DNA from: Ectothiorhodospira sp. BSL-9
GTDB taxonomy: Bacteria; Pseudomonadota; Gammaproteobacteria; Ectothiorhodospirales; Ectothiorhodospiraceae
NCBI RefSeq assembly: GCF_001632845.1
Contig: NZ_CP011994.1
Location: 1,178,001-1,242,000, forward strand
Length of the DNA: 64,000 bases
Direction of reading: 5' to 3'
Shown here: positions 46,227 to 60,436 of the stretch, piece by piece
Numbering within the stretch: the stretch's first letter is position 1
Layout: every line of letters starts with the position of its first letter
Translations under genes and position numbers: made by a program
The notes under the pieces: generated by a model
The model's input: the letters and a program-made list of their open reading frames with translations, nothing else
The model's database searches: none
Told to the model about the DNA's origin: nothing

Positions 46227-47117
46227 ATGGCCCACATCCTCGGCATCGGCGTTGCCACGCTGGACATCATCAACATCGTCCACCACTACCCCGCGGAAGA
46301 CGAAGAAATGCGCGCCCTCGAACAGCGCGCCTGCCCCGGCGGCAACGCCGCCAACACCCTCCACGTCCTCAAACAACTGGGCCACCACTGCGACCTCGCC
46401 ACCGTCCTGGCAGAAGAACCCGACGGCGACCGCCTGAAAAACCTCCTCGCACAACGCGGCATCGGCACCGACACCTGCCAACGCCGCAGCGGCCGCACCC
46501 CCACCTCCTACATCACCCTCAACGCCACCAACGGCTCCCGCACCATCATCCACCACCGCGACCTGCCCGAACTACAAGCCAGCCACGTCGCAAGCCTCCC
46601 CCTCGACCGGTACGACTGGATCCACCTCCAGGCCCGCGACACCCACACCACCAGCCGCATACTGCAAACCCTGCGCAGCCGCCAACCCACCCACCGCCCC
46701 ATCTCCCTCGAAGTGGAAAAAGACCGCGACGGCATCGACATACTCTTCGGCCAACCCGACGTCATCATCTTCTCCCGACCCTTCGTCCTCGGCCGAGGCT
46801 TCGACGAACCCGAAGCCTTCCTGCGCGGCATACACAAACGCGTACCCGGCGCCATCCTCATCTGCACCTGGGGCGAAGAAGGCTCCTGGGCCTGGGCCAG
46901 TCGCGACGGCCTCTACCACGCCCCCGCCTGCCCACCCCCCGAAGTCATCGACACCCTCGGCGCCGGCGACACCTATAACGCCGGCCTCATCCACACCCTC
47001 GCCAACGGCGGCACCGTCCCCCAAGCCCTCGCCAGCGCCACCCGCCTCGCCGGCCACAAAGTAGGCCGTCGCGGCCTCGACGGCCTGGACATCAGCATCC
47101 TGCAAGAGGACAACTGA
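46227..47117 (+). CDS. PfkB-family sugar kinase, ketohexokinase-like
   Basis: 296 residues. Ribokinase-family motifs: GIGVATLDIINIV at the start, CPGGNAANTLHVLKQLG and the catalytic DTLGAGDTYNAG. The form resembles ketohexokinases and other small PfkB kinases; the substrate is unknown. Codon use is odd: C is greatly favoured over G on the coding strand (runs such as CCCCC and CACCACC), unlike all neighbours and continuing into the upstream gap. That hints at transfer or unusual mutation pressure. Start ATG 46227 follows no strong ribosome site. It is flanked by repeats R1 and R2. Confidence 0.83.
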   Translation: MAHILGIGVATLDIINIVHHYPAEDEEMRALEQRACPGGNAANTLHVLKQLGHHCDLATVLAEEPDGDRLKNLLAQRGIGTDTCQRRSGRTPTSYITLNATNGSRTIIHHRDLPELQASHVASLPLDRYDWIHLQARDTHTTSRILQTLRSRQPTHRPISLEVEKDRDGIDILFGQPDVIIFSRPFVLGRGFDEPEAFLRGIHKRVPGAILICTWGEEGSWAWASRDGLYHAPACPPPEVIDTLGAGDTYNAGLIHTLANGGTVPQALASATRLAGHKVGRRGLDGLDISILQEDN

Positions 47118-47142
47118 GATCCGACACGCATACCAACCCGAT

Positions 47143-47228
47143 GCATCACGGTGGTGAGTCATCCCCGGCCCTCCTCCCGAGGGGGAGAAGGGAGTGTTTG
47201 TAGCTGAATCAGGGTTCTTTCACATCAA
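47143..47228 (+). repeat. Interspersed repeat R2, copy C
   Basis: Starts GCATCACGGTGGTGAGTC, carries CTCCTCCCGAGGGGGAG and ends AGGGTTCTTTCACAT. It is about 20 bases shorter than copies A and B, missing part of the left region. The rest of 47118-47364 has no gene and no DnaA boxes that I can see. Confidence 0.75.
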
Positions 47229-47364
47229 GGCCCGCGAACAGCTTCACCCTCCCCAAAGGGGCGCCCCCCCAATGCTGAACGAAGGAACGCGCCCTCCACG
47301 ATCCCCTGCACCCAACCCCTCAAACGGTTAAACTACAGACATATCCCAACCCCGGCCCTCAACC

Positions 47365-49257
47365 ATGCACTACCAGGCTCAATACGACGTCATCGTCGTC
47401 GGCGGCGGACATGCCGGGACCGAGGCAGCCCTGGCGTCCGCACGCATGGGCTGCAACACCCTGTTGCTCACCCACAACATCGACACCATCGGCCAGATGA
47501 GCTGCAACCCCGCCATCGGCGGCATCGGCAAAGGCCACCTGGTCAAGGAAATCGACGCCCTGGGCGGACTCATGGCCCGAGCCGCCGACCGCGGCGGCAT
47601 CCAGTTCCGCACCCTCAACAGCCGCAAGGGCCCCGCCGTGCGCGCCACCCGCGCCCAGGCCGATCGCAGCCTCTACAAGGCCGCCGTGCGCCTGGCCGTG
47701 GAAAACCAGCCCCACCTGCAACTCTTCCAGCAGGCCGTGGACGACCTCATCATCGAAGGCGAACGCATCACCGGCGTCATCACCCAGGGCGGCCTGCACT
47801 TCATGGCCCCCTCAGTGGTGCTCACCGTCGGCACCTTCCTGGCCGGACGCATCCACGTGGGCGAGGCCAACCACGCAGGAGGCCGCGCCGGCGATCCCCC
47901 CGCCACCCGCCTGGCCGAACGCCTGCGGGAACTGGCGCCGCGCGTGGGCCGCCTCAAGACCGGCACACCGCCACGCCTCGACGCCCGCAGCATCGACTTC
48001 AACCGCGTCAGCGAACAGCCCGGCGACAACCCCACGCCCGTGTTCTCCTATATCGGCAACGCCGCCGAGCATCCGCGCCAGATCAGCTGCCACATCACCT
48101 GGACCACCCCGCGCACCCTGGACATCATCCGCGAGAACCTGCACCGCTCCCCCATGTACAGCGGCGTGATCGAAGGGATCGGCCCCCGCTACTGCCCCTC
48201 CATCGAGGACAAGGTGGTCCGCTTCGCCGACAAGGAACGTCACCAGATCTTCATCGAGCCCGAAGGGCTGGATACCCACGAAATCTATCCCAACGGCATC
48301 TCCACCAGCCTGCCCTTCGACGTCCAGGTCCAGGTGGTGCGCTCCATCGAAGGCTTCGAGCAGGCCCATATCATCCGGCCCGGCTACGCCATCGAATACG
48401 ACTTCTTCGACCCCCGCGACCTCAAGCCCAGCCTGGAAACCCGAGCCGTGCAGGGGCTGTTCTTCGCCGGCCAGATCAACGGCACCACCGGCTACGAAGA
48501 GGCCGGGGCCCAGGGCCTGGTGGCCGGTATCAATGCCGCCCGGCGCGTGCAGGACCAGAACGCCTGGTGCCCACGCCGGGACGAAGCCTACATTGGCGTG
48601 ATGATCGACGACCTCATCACCCGCGGCACCGGCGAGCCCTACCGCATGTTCACCAGCCGCGCCGAGTACCGGCTCACCCTGCGCGAGGACAATGCCGACC
48701 TGCGCCTCACCCCGGCAGGTCGTGAGCTGGGCGTGGTGGATGACGCCCGCTGGGCCGCCTTTACCGCCAAACGCGAGGCCATCGAGCGCGAGACCGCCCG
48801 GCTGGAGCGGGTCACCCTCAAACCCGACCGTGTGCCCGAGGAGCAGGCACGGGCGCTCTTCGATGGGCCGCTGACCCGGGACTGCTCCCTGCTGGAACTA
48901 CTGCGTCGCCCCGGCGTCGACTATGCCCAACTCACCGCCCTGCCGGACGCCGGCCCGCCGGTGGAAGACCCACGGGTGGCCGAGCAGGTGGAGATCCAGG
49001 TGAAATACGCGGGTTACATCGAGCGCCAGAAGGACGAAGTGGCGCGTTCCCGTCGCCTGGAGGACACCGCCCTGCCCGGGAATCTGGACTACCAGGCCGT
49101 GGCCGGGCTTTCCCACGAGGTGCGCCAGAAACTGGCCGAGCACCGACCGGCCACCGTGGGGCAGGCCTCGCGTATCCCCGGCGTGACCCCAGCTGCCGTC
49201 TCCCTGCTGCTGGTGCACCTGAAGAAACAATCCATGAGTCTCAAACGCAGTGCCTGA
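47365..49257 (+). CDS. mnmG: tRNA uridine-5-carboxymethylaminomethyl enzyme MnmG (GidA)
   Basis: 630 residues, typical. It has the FAD site [33 protein letters not shown] and [12 protein letters not shown] motifs; the redox Cys pair includes CNP and HISC-type sites (QISCHITW). It modifies U34 of several tRNAs together with MnmE. It begins the conserved mnmG-rsmG-parA-parB-atp run, with rsmG overlapping its end by eight bases. Confidence 0.97.
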   Translation: MHYQAQYDVIVVGGGHAGTEAALASARMGCNTLLLTHNIDTIGQMSCNPAIGGIGKGHLVKEIDALGGLMARAADRGGIQFRTLNSRKGPAVRATRAQADRSLYKAAVRLAVENQPHLQLFQQAVDDLIIEGERITGVITQGGLHFMAPSVVLTVGTFLAGRIHVGEANHAGGRAGDPPATRLAERLRELAPRVGRLKTGTPPRLDARSIDFNRVSEQPGDNPTPVFSYIGNAAEHPRQISCHITWTTPRTLDIIRENLHRSPMYSGVIEGIGPRYCPSIEDKVVRFADKERHQIFIEPEGLDTHEIYPNGISTSLPFDVQVQVVRSIEGFEQAHIIRPGYAIEYDFFDPRDLKPSLETRAVQGLFFAGQINGTTGYEEAGAQGLVAGINAARRVQDQNAWCPRRDEAYIGVMIDDLITRGTGEPYRMFTSRAEYRLTLREDNADLRLTPAGRELGVVDDARWAAFTAKREAIERETARLERVTLKPDRVPEEQARALFDGPLTRDCSLLELLRRPGVDYAQLTALPDAGPPVEDPRVAEQVEIQVKYAGYIERQKDEVARSRRLEDTALPGNLDYQAVAGLSHEVRQKLAEHRPATVGQASRIPGVTPAAVSLLLVHLKKQSMSLKRSA

Positions 49258-49918
49258 TTCCGCCCACCTGACCCAAGATGCCGCTCACCCCTTTCCGCCC
49301 CATGTGGGAGAACGCCTGGCCCGAGGGCTGGGCCAACTGGGGCTGAACGCCGATCTGAAGGCACCCCTGCTGGCCTATGTCTCACTGCTCACCCGCTGGA
49401 ACAAGGCCTACAACCTCACCGCCGTGCGCGATCCCCGGGATATGGTCAATGTCCACCTGCTGGATTCCCTGGCCGCGCTGCCCCATGCGCGTGGGCCGCG
49501 TATCCTGGACGTGGGCACGGGGCCCGGTCTGCCGGGCATCCCTCTGGCCCTGGCTCGGCCCGAGTGGCAGTTCGTGCTGCTGGACTCAGGGATCAAGAAG
49601 ACCCGATTCCTGCGTCAGGTGGTCATGGAGCTGGGTCTTGAGAATGTGGAGGTGGTTCATTCCCGAGTGGAAAACTACCGTCCGGAGCAGGGCTTTGATA
49701 CAGTCATCAGCCGCGCATTCTCCGCCACCGGCACGTTCACACGTGTGGCCGGCCATCTGTGCGGCCCCGGAGGGCAACTGCTCGCCATGAAGGGCCGCGA
49801 CGCCGACAACGACCCCGAAGGGCTGCCCACGGGCTGGTCCGTGGTGGCGACCCATTCGCTCCGGGTGCCCGGCCTGTCCGCCGTGCGACATCTGGTCGAA
49901 ATCAAAAAGGATTCCTGA
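49250..49918 (+). CDS. rsmG: 16S rRNA m7G527 methyltransferase
   Basis: 222 residues. SAM-binding motif [17 protein letters not shown], upstream [21 protein letters not shown] and RAFSA are typical RsmG features. It methylates G527 of 16S rRNA; loss gives low-level streptomycin resistance in other bacteria. It starts at GTG 49250 inside mnmG. parA follows after three bases. Confidence 0.96.
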   Translation: MPDSAHLTQDAAHPFPPHVGERLARGLGQLGLNADLKAPLLAYVSLLTRWNKAYNLTAVRDPRDMVNVHLLDSLAALPHARGPRILDVGTGPGLPGIPLALARPEWQFVLLDSGIKKTRFLRQVVMELGLENVEVVHSRVENYRPEQGFDTVISRAFSATGTFTRVAGHLCGPGGQLLAMKGRDADNDPEGLPTGWSVVATHSLRVPGLSAVRHLVEIKKDS

Positions 49919-49921
49919 GAC

Positions 49922-50722
49922 ATGGTCAGAATCATCGCCGTGGCCAACCAGAAGGGTGGGGTCGGCAAGACCACCACCAGCATCAACCTGGCTGCCTCCC
50001 TGGCGGCCGCCCGGCGGCGCGTGCTCCTGATCGACCTGGATCCGCAGGGCAATGCCACCATGGGCAGTGGTGCCGACAAGTACGATCTGGCCCATAGCGC
50101 CTGTGATGTCCTGATGAAGCGTGCATCCGCCGCCGACACCATCATGAAGATGGAGGCCGTGGGTTACAGCCTGATGCCTGCCAACAGCGACCTCACCGTG
50201 GCCGAGGTGAACCTGATGACCGCCCTGCGCCGGGAGTACCGCCTGCAGGAAGCGCTGGCCGGCGTTCAGGAAGACTACGACTTCATCATCATCGATTGCC
50301 CGCCTGCGCTGAACATGCTCACCGTCAACGCTCTGGTGGCCGCCCATGGCGTGATCATCCCCATGCAGTGCGAGTATTACGCCCTGGAAGGGCTCTCGGC
50401 CCTGGTGCAGACCATCGACAGCATCCGTGAGTCGGTCAATCATGAGTTGCAGATCCATGGCTTGCTGCGCACCATGTTCGATCCACGCAACAACCTGTCC
50501 ACCGAAGTGAGCGAGCAACTCACCCAGCACTTCGGGGATCAGGTGTATCGCACCGTGATTCCGCGCAACATCCGTCTGGCGGAGGCGCCCAGCCATGGTC
50601 TGCCGGTCATCCTGTATGATAAGTCCTCTCGCGGCGCCCTGGCCTACCTGGCCCTGGCCGGCGAGATCCTGCGTCGCGAAGGTCGGGGCACCGCCCAGGA
50701 GAATGTCCCGGGCGTGGCCTGA
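49922..50722 (+). CDS. parA: Chromosome-partitioning ATPase ParA
   Basis: 266 residues. The deviant Walker A is KGGVGKTTTSINLAASL, with Walker B-like DFIIIDCPPALNML. It forms ATP-dependent dimers on the nucleoid and moves ParB-parS complexes. Length is that of chromosomal ParA/Soj proteins, without the helix-turn-helix extension of plasmid type Ia. parB follows after 74 bases. I found no clear parS site in the window. Confidence 0.96.
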   Translation: MVRIIAVANQKGGVGKTTTSINLAASLAAARRRVLLIDLDPQGNATMGSGADKYDLAHSACDVLMKRASAADTIMKMEAVGYSLMPANSDLTVAEVNLMTALRREYRLQEALAGVQEDYDFIIIDCPPALNMLTVNALVAAHGVIIPMQCEYYALEGLSALVQTIDSIRESVNHELQIHGLLRTMFDPRNNLSTEVSEQLTQHFGDQVYRTVIPRNIRLAEAPSHGLPVILYDKSSRGALAYLALAGEILRREGRGTAQENVPGVA

Positions 50723-50796
50723 GTGCATTCGCCGACCGCGACCGGGTGGCGCGCCCCATCCGCTTTGCAGCCCCTTACTTTCGGGTGAACAGCATC

Positions 50797-51660
50797 ATGG
50801 CAAGAAGAAAATCGGGACTGGGTCGCGGCCTGGATGTATTGCTTTCCAGCGCCAGTCAGGCCGGGCACGAGAGGGATGGCCCTTCCGACCTGCGGCAGGT
50901 GCCGGTGGAGCAGATTCGTCGTGGCCGCTATCAGCCTCGGGTGAATATCCAGCCCGAGGCCCTGGAGGAACTGGCCAACTCCATCCGTGCCCAGGGCATG
51001 GTGCAGCCGGTGGTCATCCGGCCCGTGGGGGACGGTTTCGAACTGGTGGCCGGTGAGCGCCGCTGGCGGGCCGCGCAGATGGTCGGCCTGCACGAGATCC
51101 CCGCCGTGGTGCGCGATGTCCCGGATCGAGCGGCGGCCGCCATGGCGCTGATCGAGAACATCCAGCGGGAAGACCTCAACCCCCTGGAGGAGGCCAACGC
51201 CCTGCACCGCCTGATCGAGGAGTTCGGCCTCACCCACCAGCAGGCGGCCGACTCCGTGGGGCGCTCGCGTACCAGTGTCACCAACCTGCTGCGCCTGCAG
51301 GAGCTGGAGGACCCGGTCAAGACCCTGGTGGACGAAGGGCGCCTGGAGATGGGGCATGCCCGGGCGCTGCTGTCCCTGGTGGGGCCGGTGCAGGTGGACG
51401 CCGCGCGCCGCGTGGCCGACAAGGGGCTGTCCGTGCGCGAGACCGAGCGCCTGGTGCAATCCCTGCTCAACGAGCAGGAAAAGACCCCCGACACCGCCAG
51501 GCCCCCGCGGAACCCGGACGTGGAACGCCTGGAATCCGAGCTTTCCGATCGCCTCGGGGCACGGGTGAATATCCAGTACAACACCCGTGGACGGGGCAAG
51601 CTTGTGATTCAATACAACAGCCTCGATGAGCTGGACGGCATCCTTGGCCACATTAATTAG
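50797..51660 (+). CDS. parB: Chromosome-partitioning protein ParB
   Basis: 287 residues. Start MARRKSGLGRGLDVLLSS is the family N terminus. The CTPase motifs are visible as RYQPRVNI and GERRWRAAQ. The helix-turn-helix HQQAADSVGRSRTSVTNLLRL binds parS, and a C-terminal dimerisation domain ends LDELDGILGHIN. I prefer ATG 50797; an upstream in-frame ATG at 50746 is less like the family. It loads on parS and slides as a CTP clamp. Confidence 0.96.
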   Translation: MARRKSGLGRGLDVLLSSASQAGHERDGPSDLRQVPVEQIRRGRYQPRVNIQPEALEELANSIRAQGMVQPVVIRPVGDGFELVAGERRWRAAQMVGLHEIPAVVRDVPDRAAAAMALIENIQREDLNPLEEANALHRLIEEFGLTHQQAADSVGRSRTSVTNLLRLQELEDPVKTLVDEGRLEMGHARALLSLVGPVQVDAARRVADKGLSVRETERLVQSLLNEQEKTPDTARPPRNPDVERLESELSDRLGARVNIQYNTRGRGKLVIQYNSLDELDGILGHIN

Positions 51661-51695
51661 TGGGTCATCAAAGCTCGTGTTTGTCAATTCCAGCG

Positions 51696-51724
51696 TTGAC
51701 CGCCCGTTAGCGGACTCTTATAAT
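51696..51724 (+). promoter_or_regulatory. Sigma-70 promoter of the atp operon
   Basis: TTGACC (51696-51701), a 17-base spacer and a perfect TATAAT (51719-51724). The start near 51731 gives a leader of about 65 nt that includes a run of ten A (51766-51775). This is the strongest promoter match in the window, fitting a highly expressed operon. Confidence 0.88.
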
Positions 51725-51796
51725 GCCGCGCTGCTGTCATCGGTGCGCGGTCTTCCGGAGCGCCGAAAAAAAAAAGGTGAAGCACCGATCGACGAC

Positions 51797-52198
51797 ATGA
51801 CCCAATACCCGCTCGCCCAGGCAAGACTCTGGAACCGGGCAACCAAGCTGATCCTTGGCCTGCAGTTGCTGGTCGCTGGCCTGGGTTATCTGGGTGGCTA
51901 TCTGGCGGGTGGATCGGAGACGGCGTGGGCTGCCTTGGTGGGCGGCTTGATCAGTTTCATCTCGACAGCGTATTTTGCGTTCCGCGTCTTTTCCGGCCGC
52001 AGGGGGCGGCCGGCGAAAACCATCGTAAGAAGTTTCTATGTCGGGGAGACCCAGAAAATCTTCCTGACTGTGGCCCTGTTTGTGGTCGCAATCGTGTGGC
52101 TGGAGGTTGAGTTCCTGCCCATGTTCCTGACTTACATGGCCGGACTCATGGCCTTTTGGCTGGCCCTGCTGCCGGTGATGTCCGGCGCAAACGAGTAA
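51797..52198 (+). CDS. atpI: ATP synthase subunit I (AtpI)
   Basis: 133 residues with four hydrophobic segments in two pairs (24-43, 50-68, 88-108, 111-128). Position before atpB and size identify AtpI, an assembly helper for the c-ring and possibly a Mg2+ carrier. Start ATG 51797 (MTQYPLAQAR). An in-frame GTG just before has no clear advantage. Confidence 0.88.
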   Translation: MTQYPLAQARLWNRATKLILGLQLLVAGLGYLGGYLAGGSETAWAALVGGLISFISTAYFAFRVFSGRRGRPAKTIVRSFYVGETQKIFLTVALFVVAIVWLEVEFLPMFLTYMAGLMAFWLALLPVMSGANE

Positions 52199-52981
<783 letters not shown>

Positions 52982-53052
52982 CGAACGGCATTCTGGGCCG
53001 CCGGCGGCGGCCCAGAATGGATTCACCCCAAGCTGTTCTTTGTAACCTTTGA

Positions 53053-53346
<294 letters not shown>

Positions 53347-53406
53347 AGCGCGGATGCATTATCGCGCAGTCCACCCGATACAACCGTCTCTAGGGGAGGT
53401 AGCAAC

Positions 53407-53877
53407 GTGAATATCAATCTCACGCTGCTCGGTCAGATGATCACCTTCGCCCTGTTGGTGTGGGTCACCATGAAGTATGTGTGGCCCCCCATCATCAAGG
53501 CGATGAAAGAGCGTCAGAAAGAGATCGCCGATGGCCTGGCGGCCGCCGAGCGTGGCAAGCATGAGCAGCAGCTTGCCGAAGACAGGGCCAAGAAGGTCCT
53601 TCAGGAAGCCAAGCAGCAGGCTGCGGAAATCGTCGCCACGGCTCAAAAGCGCGCCAACGAAATCGTTGAATCCTCCAAGGATACCGCTCGCCAGGAAGCC
53701 GATCGCATCAAGGACTCTGCTCAATCCGAGATCGAGCAGGAAGTCAACCGTGCCCGTGAAGAACTGCGCAAGCAGGTGGGCACGCTGGCGATCACGGGTG
53801 CCGAGCGAATCCTGAAGAAGGAAGTCGACGCCAAAGCCCACAATCAGGTGATCAAAGACCTGGTGAGCCAGATCTAG
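53407..53877 (+). CDS. atpF: F0F1 ATP synthase subunit b
   Basis: 156 residues, the size of E. coli b. One N-terminal membrane helix ([20 protein letters not shown]) and a long charged helix (30-140) form the peripheral stalk. It starts at GTG 53407. Confidence 0.97.
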   Translation: MNINLTLLGQMITFALLVWVTMKYVWPPIIKAMKERQKEIADGLAAAERGKHEQQLAEDRAKKVLQEAKQQAAEIVATAQKRANEIVESSKDTARQEADRIKDSAQSEIEQEVNRAREELRKQVGTLAITGAERILKKEVDAKAHNQVIKDLVSQI

Positions 53878-53887
53878 GTGAGCCGCC

Positions 53888-54424
53888 ATGTCTGAAAAAA
53901 CCACGGCCGCAAGGCCCTACGCCAAGGCGGCGTTCGAGGTCGCAAAGGACGCCGGCAATCTGGCTGGCTGGTCCGATCAACTCGCTTTCATGTCCGCTGT
54001 CGCCAGCGACGCGAAGATGAACGAGTTCCTCGATAGCCCCAAAATCACCCGCGAGACGATGGCCAAGGCCTTCCTCGAGACCTGCGAAGGCAAGGTGGAC
54101 GATGGCGGACGCAACTTCATACGCCTCTTGGCGGAGAATGACCGTTTGCCGCTACTGCCCGAGATCGCCCGGCTCTTCGAGACCATGAAGGCGGAAGCAG
54201 AACGCAAGGTGGAAGCCATGGTGTTCTCCGCGCAGGATGTGGATGCGGATCAGAAAAAGGCGATCGCCGACGCGCTGAAAAAGCGCCTCGGGCGTGACGT
54301 GAATCTGGTCTGCAAGGTGGACGACAGCCTCATCGGCGGCGCCATCATCCGCGCGGGAGACCTGGTCATCGATGGCTCGGTCCGAGGGCGCCTGTCGCGC
54401 CTGGCCAGTAGTCTGAGCCGCTAA
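53888..54424 (+). CDS. atpH: F0F1 ATP synthase subunit delta
   Basis: 178 residues. The N-terminal helical bundle starts [12 protein letters not shown]; the C terminus has [21 protein letters not shown]. It joins the stalk to the top of F1. It follows atpF after ten bases. Confidence 0.96.
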   Translation: MSEKTTAARPYAKAAFEVAKDAGNLAGWSDQLAFMSAVASDAKMNEFLDSPKITRETMAKAFLETCEGKVDDGGRNFIRLLAENDRLPLLPEIARLFETMKAEAERKVEAMVFSAQDVDADQKKAIADALKKRLGRDVNLVCKVDDSLIGGAIIRAGDLVIDGSVRGRLSRLASSLSR

Positions 54425-54453
54425 GAGGATTCGAGCTAAGAGGATTTCGAACT

Positions 54454-55995
<1,542 letters not shown>

Positions 55996-56009
55996 TCGGG
56001 GGCTGACTT

Positions 56010-56870
56010 ATGGCAGGCGCAAAAGAGATCCGCGGCCAGATCAAGAGTATCAAGAATACTCAGAAGATCACCAAAGCCATGGAGATGGTGGCCGCCAGCA
56101 AAATGCGCAGGGCGCAGGATCGCATGCTGGAAACCCGCCCCTACGCGGAAAAGATCCGGCAGGTGATCGGCCATGTGGCCATGGCCAACGCGGAATACCG
56201 GCATTCGTATCTGGAAGAGCGGGACGTGAAGCGTGTGGGCATCATTGTGGTGTCCACCGACCGGGGGCTGTGCGGTGGTCTGAACATCAACCTGTTCAAG
56301 AAGACCGTGCAGCAGATGCGCGAGTGGCGGGAACAGGACGTGGAGATCGATTTGTGCCTGATCGGCAGCAAGGCCCTCGGGTTCTTCCGTCGCATGGGTG
56401 GCAATGTGGTGGCCAATACGGCCAACCTGGGCGACAAGCCCCGTCTCAACGACCTGATCGGCACCATCAAGGTGATGCTCGAGGCCTATGACGAGGGTCG
56501 GATCGACCGGCTGCTGCTGGTGGAAAACGAGTTCGTGAACACCATGAGCCAGAAGCCCAAGGTCACGACCCTGCTGCCCATCGAGCCCGCTGGCGAGGAC
56601 CAACTCAAGCATCACTGGGACTACATCTACGAGCCGGATACCGTGCCCGTGCTGGACACCCTGCTGACCCGTTATATCGAGTCCGTAATCTACCAGGCGG
56701 TGGTCGAAAACGTGGCCTGTGAAATGGCAGCCCGGATGGTGGCAATGAAGTCGGCCACCGACAACGCCGGGGATCTCATTGATGAACTGCAGCTGGTGTA
56801 CAACAAGGCACGCCAGGCAGCCATCACCCAGGAGATCTCCGAGATCGTCGGCGGCGCCGCTGCGGTTTGA
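56010..56870 (+). CDS. atpG: F0F1 ATP synthase subunit gamma
   Basis: 286 residues. It begins [21 protein letters not shown]-type N-terminal helix (residues 5-25) and ends [19 protein letters not shown], the paired helices of the rotor shaft. [10 protein letters not shown] is typical of the middle domain. Confidence 0.98.
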   Translation: MAGAKEIRGQIKSIKNTQKITKAMEMVAASKMRRAQDRMLETRPYAEKIRQVIGHVAMANAEYRHSYLEERDVKRVGIIVVSTDRGLCGGLNINLFKKTVQQMREWREQDVEIDLCLIGSKALGFFRRMGGNVVANTANLGDKPRLNDLIGTIKVMLEAYDEGRIDRLLLVENEFVNTMSQKPKVTTLLPIEPAGEDQLKHHWDYIYEPDTVPVLDTLLTRYIESVIYQAVVENVACEMAARMVAMKSATDNAGDLIDELQLVYNKARQAAITQEISEIVGGAAAV

Positions 56871-56902
56871 GGCCGACCCCGGTTCAAGATTCGAAAGACT
56901 AG

Positions 56903-58297
<1,395 letters not shown>

Positions 58298-58309
58298 GCG
58301 GGGGCAACC

Positions 58310-58741
58310 ATGTCCATGACGTTTCACGTCGATATTGTGAGTGCGGAGGAGTCCATCTACTCCGGAACAGCTCACATGCTGGTGGCGCCGGCAGAACATG
58401 GCGAGGTGGGTGTCATGCCTCGTCACTCCCAGTACATCTCGCTGCTCAAGCCGGGCGAGATCCGGGTGAAGGTGTCGGACTCCGGTGAGGAGCACAACAT
58501 CTTCATTTCCGGTGGTGTGCTGGAGGTTCAGCCCCATGTGGTGACCGTGTTGGCGGATACCGCCATCCGGGCCAGGGATCTGGACGAGGCAGAGGCCATG
58601 GAGGCCAAGCAGCGTGCCGAGGATGCACTGGCCAACCGCAAGGCGGACTTCGACTATGCCAAGGCCCAGTCGGAGCTCATCGAGGCGGCTGCACGCCTGC
58701 GCATGATCCAGAAGCTGCGTAACAGCAGTAACAAGCAGTAA
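58310..58741 (+). CDS. atpC: F0F1 ATP synthase subunit epsilon
   Basis: 143 residues. An N-terminal beta sandwich (FHVDIVSAEESIYSGTAHML, GEVGVMPRHSQYI) is followed by a two-helix C terminus that can inhibit hydrolysis. It is the last gene of the operon and is followed by a terminator. Confidence 0.96.
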   Translation: MSMTFHVDIVSAEESIYSGTAHMLVAPAEHGEVGVMPRHSQYISLLKPGEIRVKVSDSGEEHNIFISGGVLEVQPHVVTVLADTAIRARDLDEAEAMEAKQRAEDALANRKADFDYAKAQSELIEAAARLRMIQKLRNSSNKQ

Positions 58742-58771
58742 GGCCGGGCGGGGCAGGTTCCCGTTCGTGAT

Positions 58772-58804
58772 AAAGGCCCCTCGCCTTCGGGAGAGGGGCC
58801 TTTT
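58772..58804 (+). terminator. Terminator of the atp operon
   Basis: GGCCCCTC (58775-58782), loop GCCTTCGGGA-like and GAGGGGCC ending at 58800, followed by TTTT. Confidence 0.9.
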
Positions 58805-58916
58805 GCCGTTCTGGCCTCTCAGATAGCGGTCTTCGGGCCCTGGCGGTTCCCCCGCCTCCGCTCATTCCGGTAGACTTTCCACACTTCATTGGAACAGATA
58901 CCGGGAAGGCCCCCAG

Positions 58917-60290
58917 GTGAGCACCCCAACCACCGTCATCATCCTCGCCGCCGGCCAGGGTACGCGCATGCGCTCAGCCCTGCCCAAGGTTCTGCACCCT
59001 CTGGCTGGGCAGCCCTTGCTGGCGCATGTCATCCACACCGCACAGGCGCTCATGCCCGAGCGTGTCGTCGTCGTCTACGGTCATGGGGGCGATCAGGTTC
59101 GCCAGGCCCTGGCGGATGCCCCGGTCACCTGGGTGGAGCAGACCGAGCAACTGGGCACGGGGCATGCGGTGGCCCAGGCTCTGCCTGAGGCCGGGCAGGA
59201 CGATCGTGTTCTGGTCCTCTATGGGGATGTACCTCTGGTTGCCCAGGATAGCCTGGCTCGGCTGCTGCAGGCCCTGGATGACCATGAACTGGCCGTGCAG
59301 ACCATGATGCTGGAGGACCCCACGGGTTACGGACGCATCCTGCGCGACGCCATGGGGCAACCGGTACGCATTGTTGAACAAAAGGACGCCACCGCTGATG
59401 AGCTTGCCATCCGCGAGGTGAACACCGGCTTCATGGCCGCCCATCGCCGCCAGCTGGAAGACTGGCTGGGCCGGGTGGACCGCAACAATGCCCAGGGCGA
59501 ATATTATCTTACCGACTGCATCTCACTGGCTGCCGGGGATGGTGCCCGGGTGGCGGCGGTGGTGGCCGATGATCCCGAGCAGTTCCAGGGCGTCAACGAT
59601 CGGGTGCAACTGGCGGCCCTGGAGCGTGCCTATCAGCGTGGTCAGGCCGAAACCCTGATGCGGGCGGGCGTCTCGGTACGCGATCCGGCGCGCCTGGATA
59701 TCCGCGGTGCGGTCATCGCCGGGCAGGACGTCACCCTGGACGTCAATGTGATCCTGGAAGGCAATGTCACCCTGGGGCAGGGCGTTTCGGTGGGCGCTCA
59801 TTGCGTGCTGCGCAATGTCGTCGTGGGTCCGGGCACCATCATCCAGCCCCATTGCATCCTGGAGGATGCGAACATCGGGGCGGATGCCCGGATCGGTCCC
59901 TTCGCACGCATCCGCCCCGGCACGGAACTGGCGGCCGGGGTGCACGTGGGGAATTTTGTCGAGATCAAGAAGAGCCGGGTGGGCGAGGGCTCCAAGGTGA
60001 ACCACCTGAGCTACGTGGGCGATAGCCAGGTGGGCTGCGGCGTCAACGTGGGCGCCGGGACGATCACCTGCAACTATGATGGTGCCAACAAGCATCTCAC
60101 CGTGATCGGCGATGGCGCCTTCATCGGCTCCAACACCGCCCTGGTGGCCCCGGTCACGGTGGGCGAGGGCGCCACCATCGGCGCCGGTTCCACCATCAAT
60201 GCCGATGCCCCGGCGGGGCAACTCACTCTGACCCGTGCGCCGCTGGAAACCCGGTCGGACTGGCAGCGCCCGACGAAGAAGGGCGGTTGA
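58917..60290 (+). CDS. glmU: Bifunctional GlmU: glucosamine-1-phosphate acetyltransferase / UDP-GlcNAc pyrophosphorylase
   Basis: 457 residues. The N-terminal uridyltransferase has [17 protein letters not shown]. The left-handed beta helix (about 250-450) has hexapeptide repeats and the acetyltransferase site around [10 protein letters not shown]. It makes UDP-N-acetylglucosamine for peptidoglycan and LPS. Start GTG 58917. glmS follows. Confidence 0.97.
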   Translation: MSTPTTVIILAAGQGTRMRSALPKVLHPLAGQPLLAHVIHTAQALMPERVVVVYGHGGDQVRQALADAPVTWVEQTEQLGTGHAVAQALPEAGQDDRVLVLYGDVPLVAQDSLARLLQALDDHELAVQTMMLEDPTGYGRILRDAMGQPVRIVEQKDATADELAIREVNTGFMAAHRRQLEDWLGRVDRNNAQGEYYLTDCISLAAGDGARVAAVVADDPEQFQGVNDRVQLAALERAYQRGQAETLMRAGVSVRDPARLDIRGAVIAGQDVTLDVNVILEGNVTLGQGVSVGAHCVLRNVVVGPGTIIQPHCILEDANIGADARIGPFARIRPGTELAAGVHVGNFVEIKKSRVGEGSKVNHLSYVGDSQVGCGVNVGAGTITCNYDGANKHLTVIGDGAFIGSNTALVAPVTVGEGATIGAGSTINADAPAGQLTLTRAPLETRSDWQRPTKKGG

Positions 60291-60333
60291 CGGACTCAAC
60301 ACTCTTCTACCCCAGGGCGCAGGGGCTATAGCT

Positions 60334-60374
60334 CCCTTCTCCCCTCTGGGGAGAAGGGCCGGGGATGAGGGGCG
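60334..60374 (+). repeat. Repeat R3 copy 2 between glmU and glmS
   Basis: CCCTTCTCCCC/GGGGAGAAGGG hairpin (60334-60358) followed by CCGGGGATGAGGGG, matching 14493-14519. It lies in the 146-base gap between two same-strand genes. No T-run; a terminator or RNA-stability role is possible. Confidence 0.6.
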
Positions 60375-60436
60375 CGGCGGGCACGAAGCCCCCAGCCTAG
60401 ATACTCGCCCTTATGACATAAACAAAAGGATTCACC

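Noticed and set aside
47118-47364. Replication origin before mnmG
   Set aside because: mnmG-parAB often lies near oriC, but I see no DnaA boxes, AT-rich unwinding element, dnaA or rpmH here.
60291-60436. glmS ribozyme upstream of glmS
   Set aside because: The gap holds repeat R3 and no ribozyme core; the ribozyme is a feature of Firmicutes.
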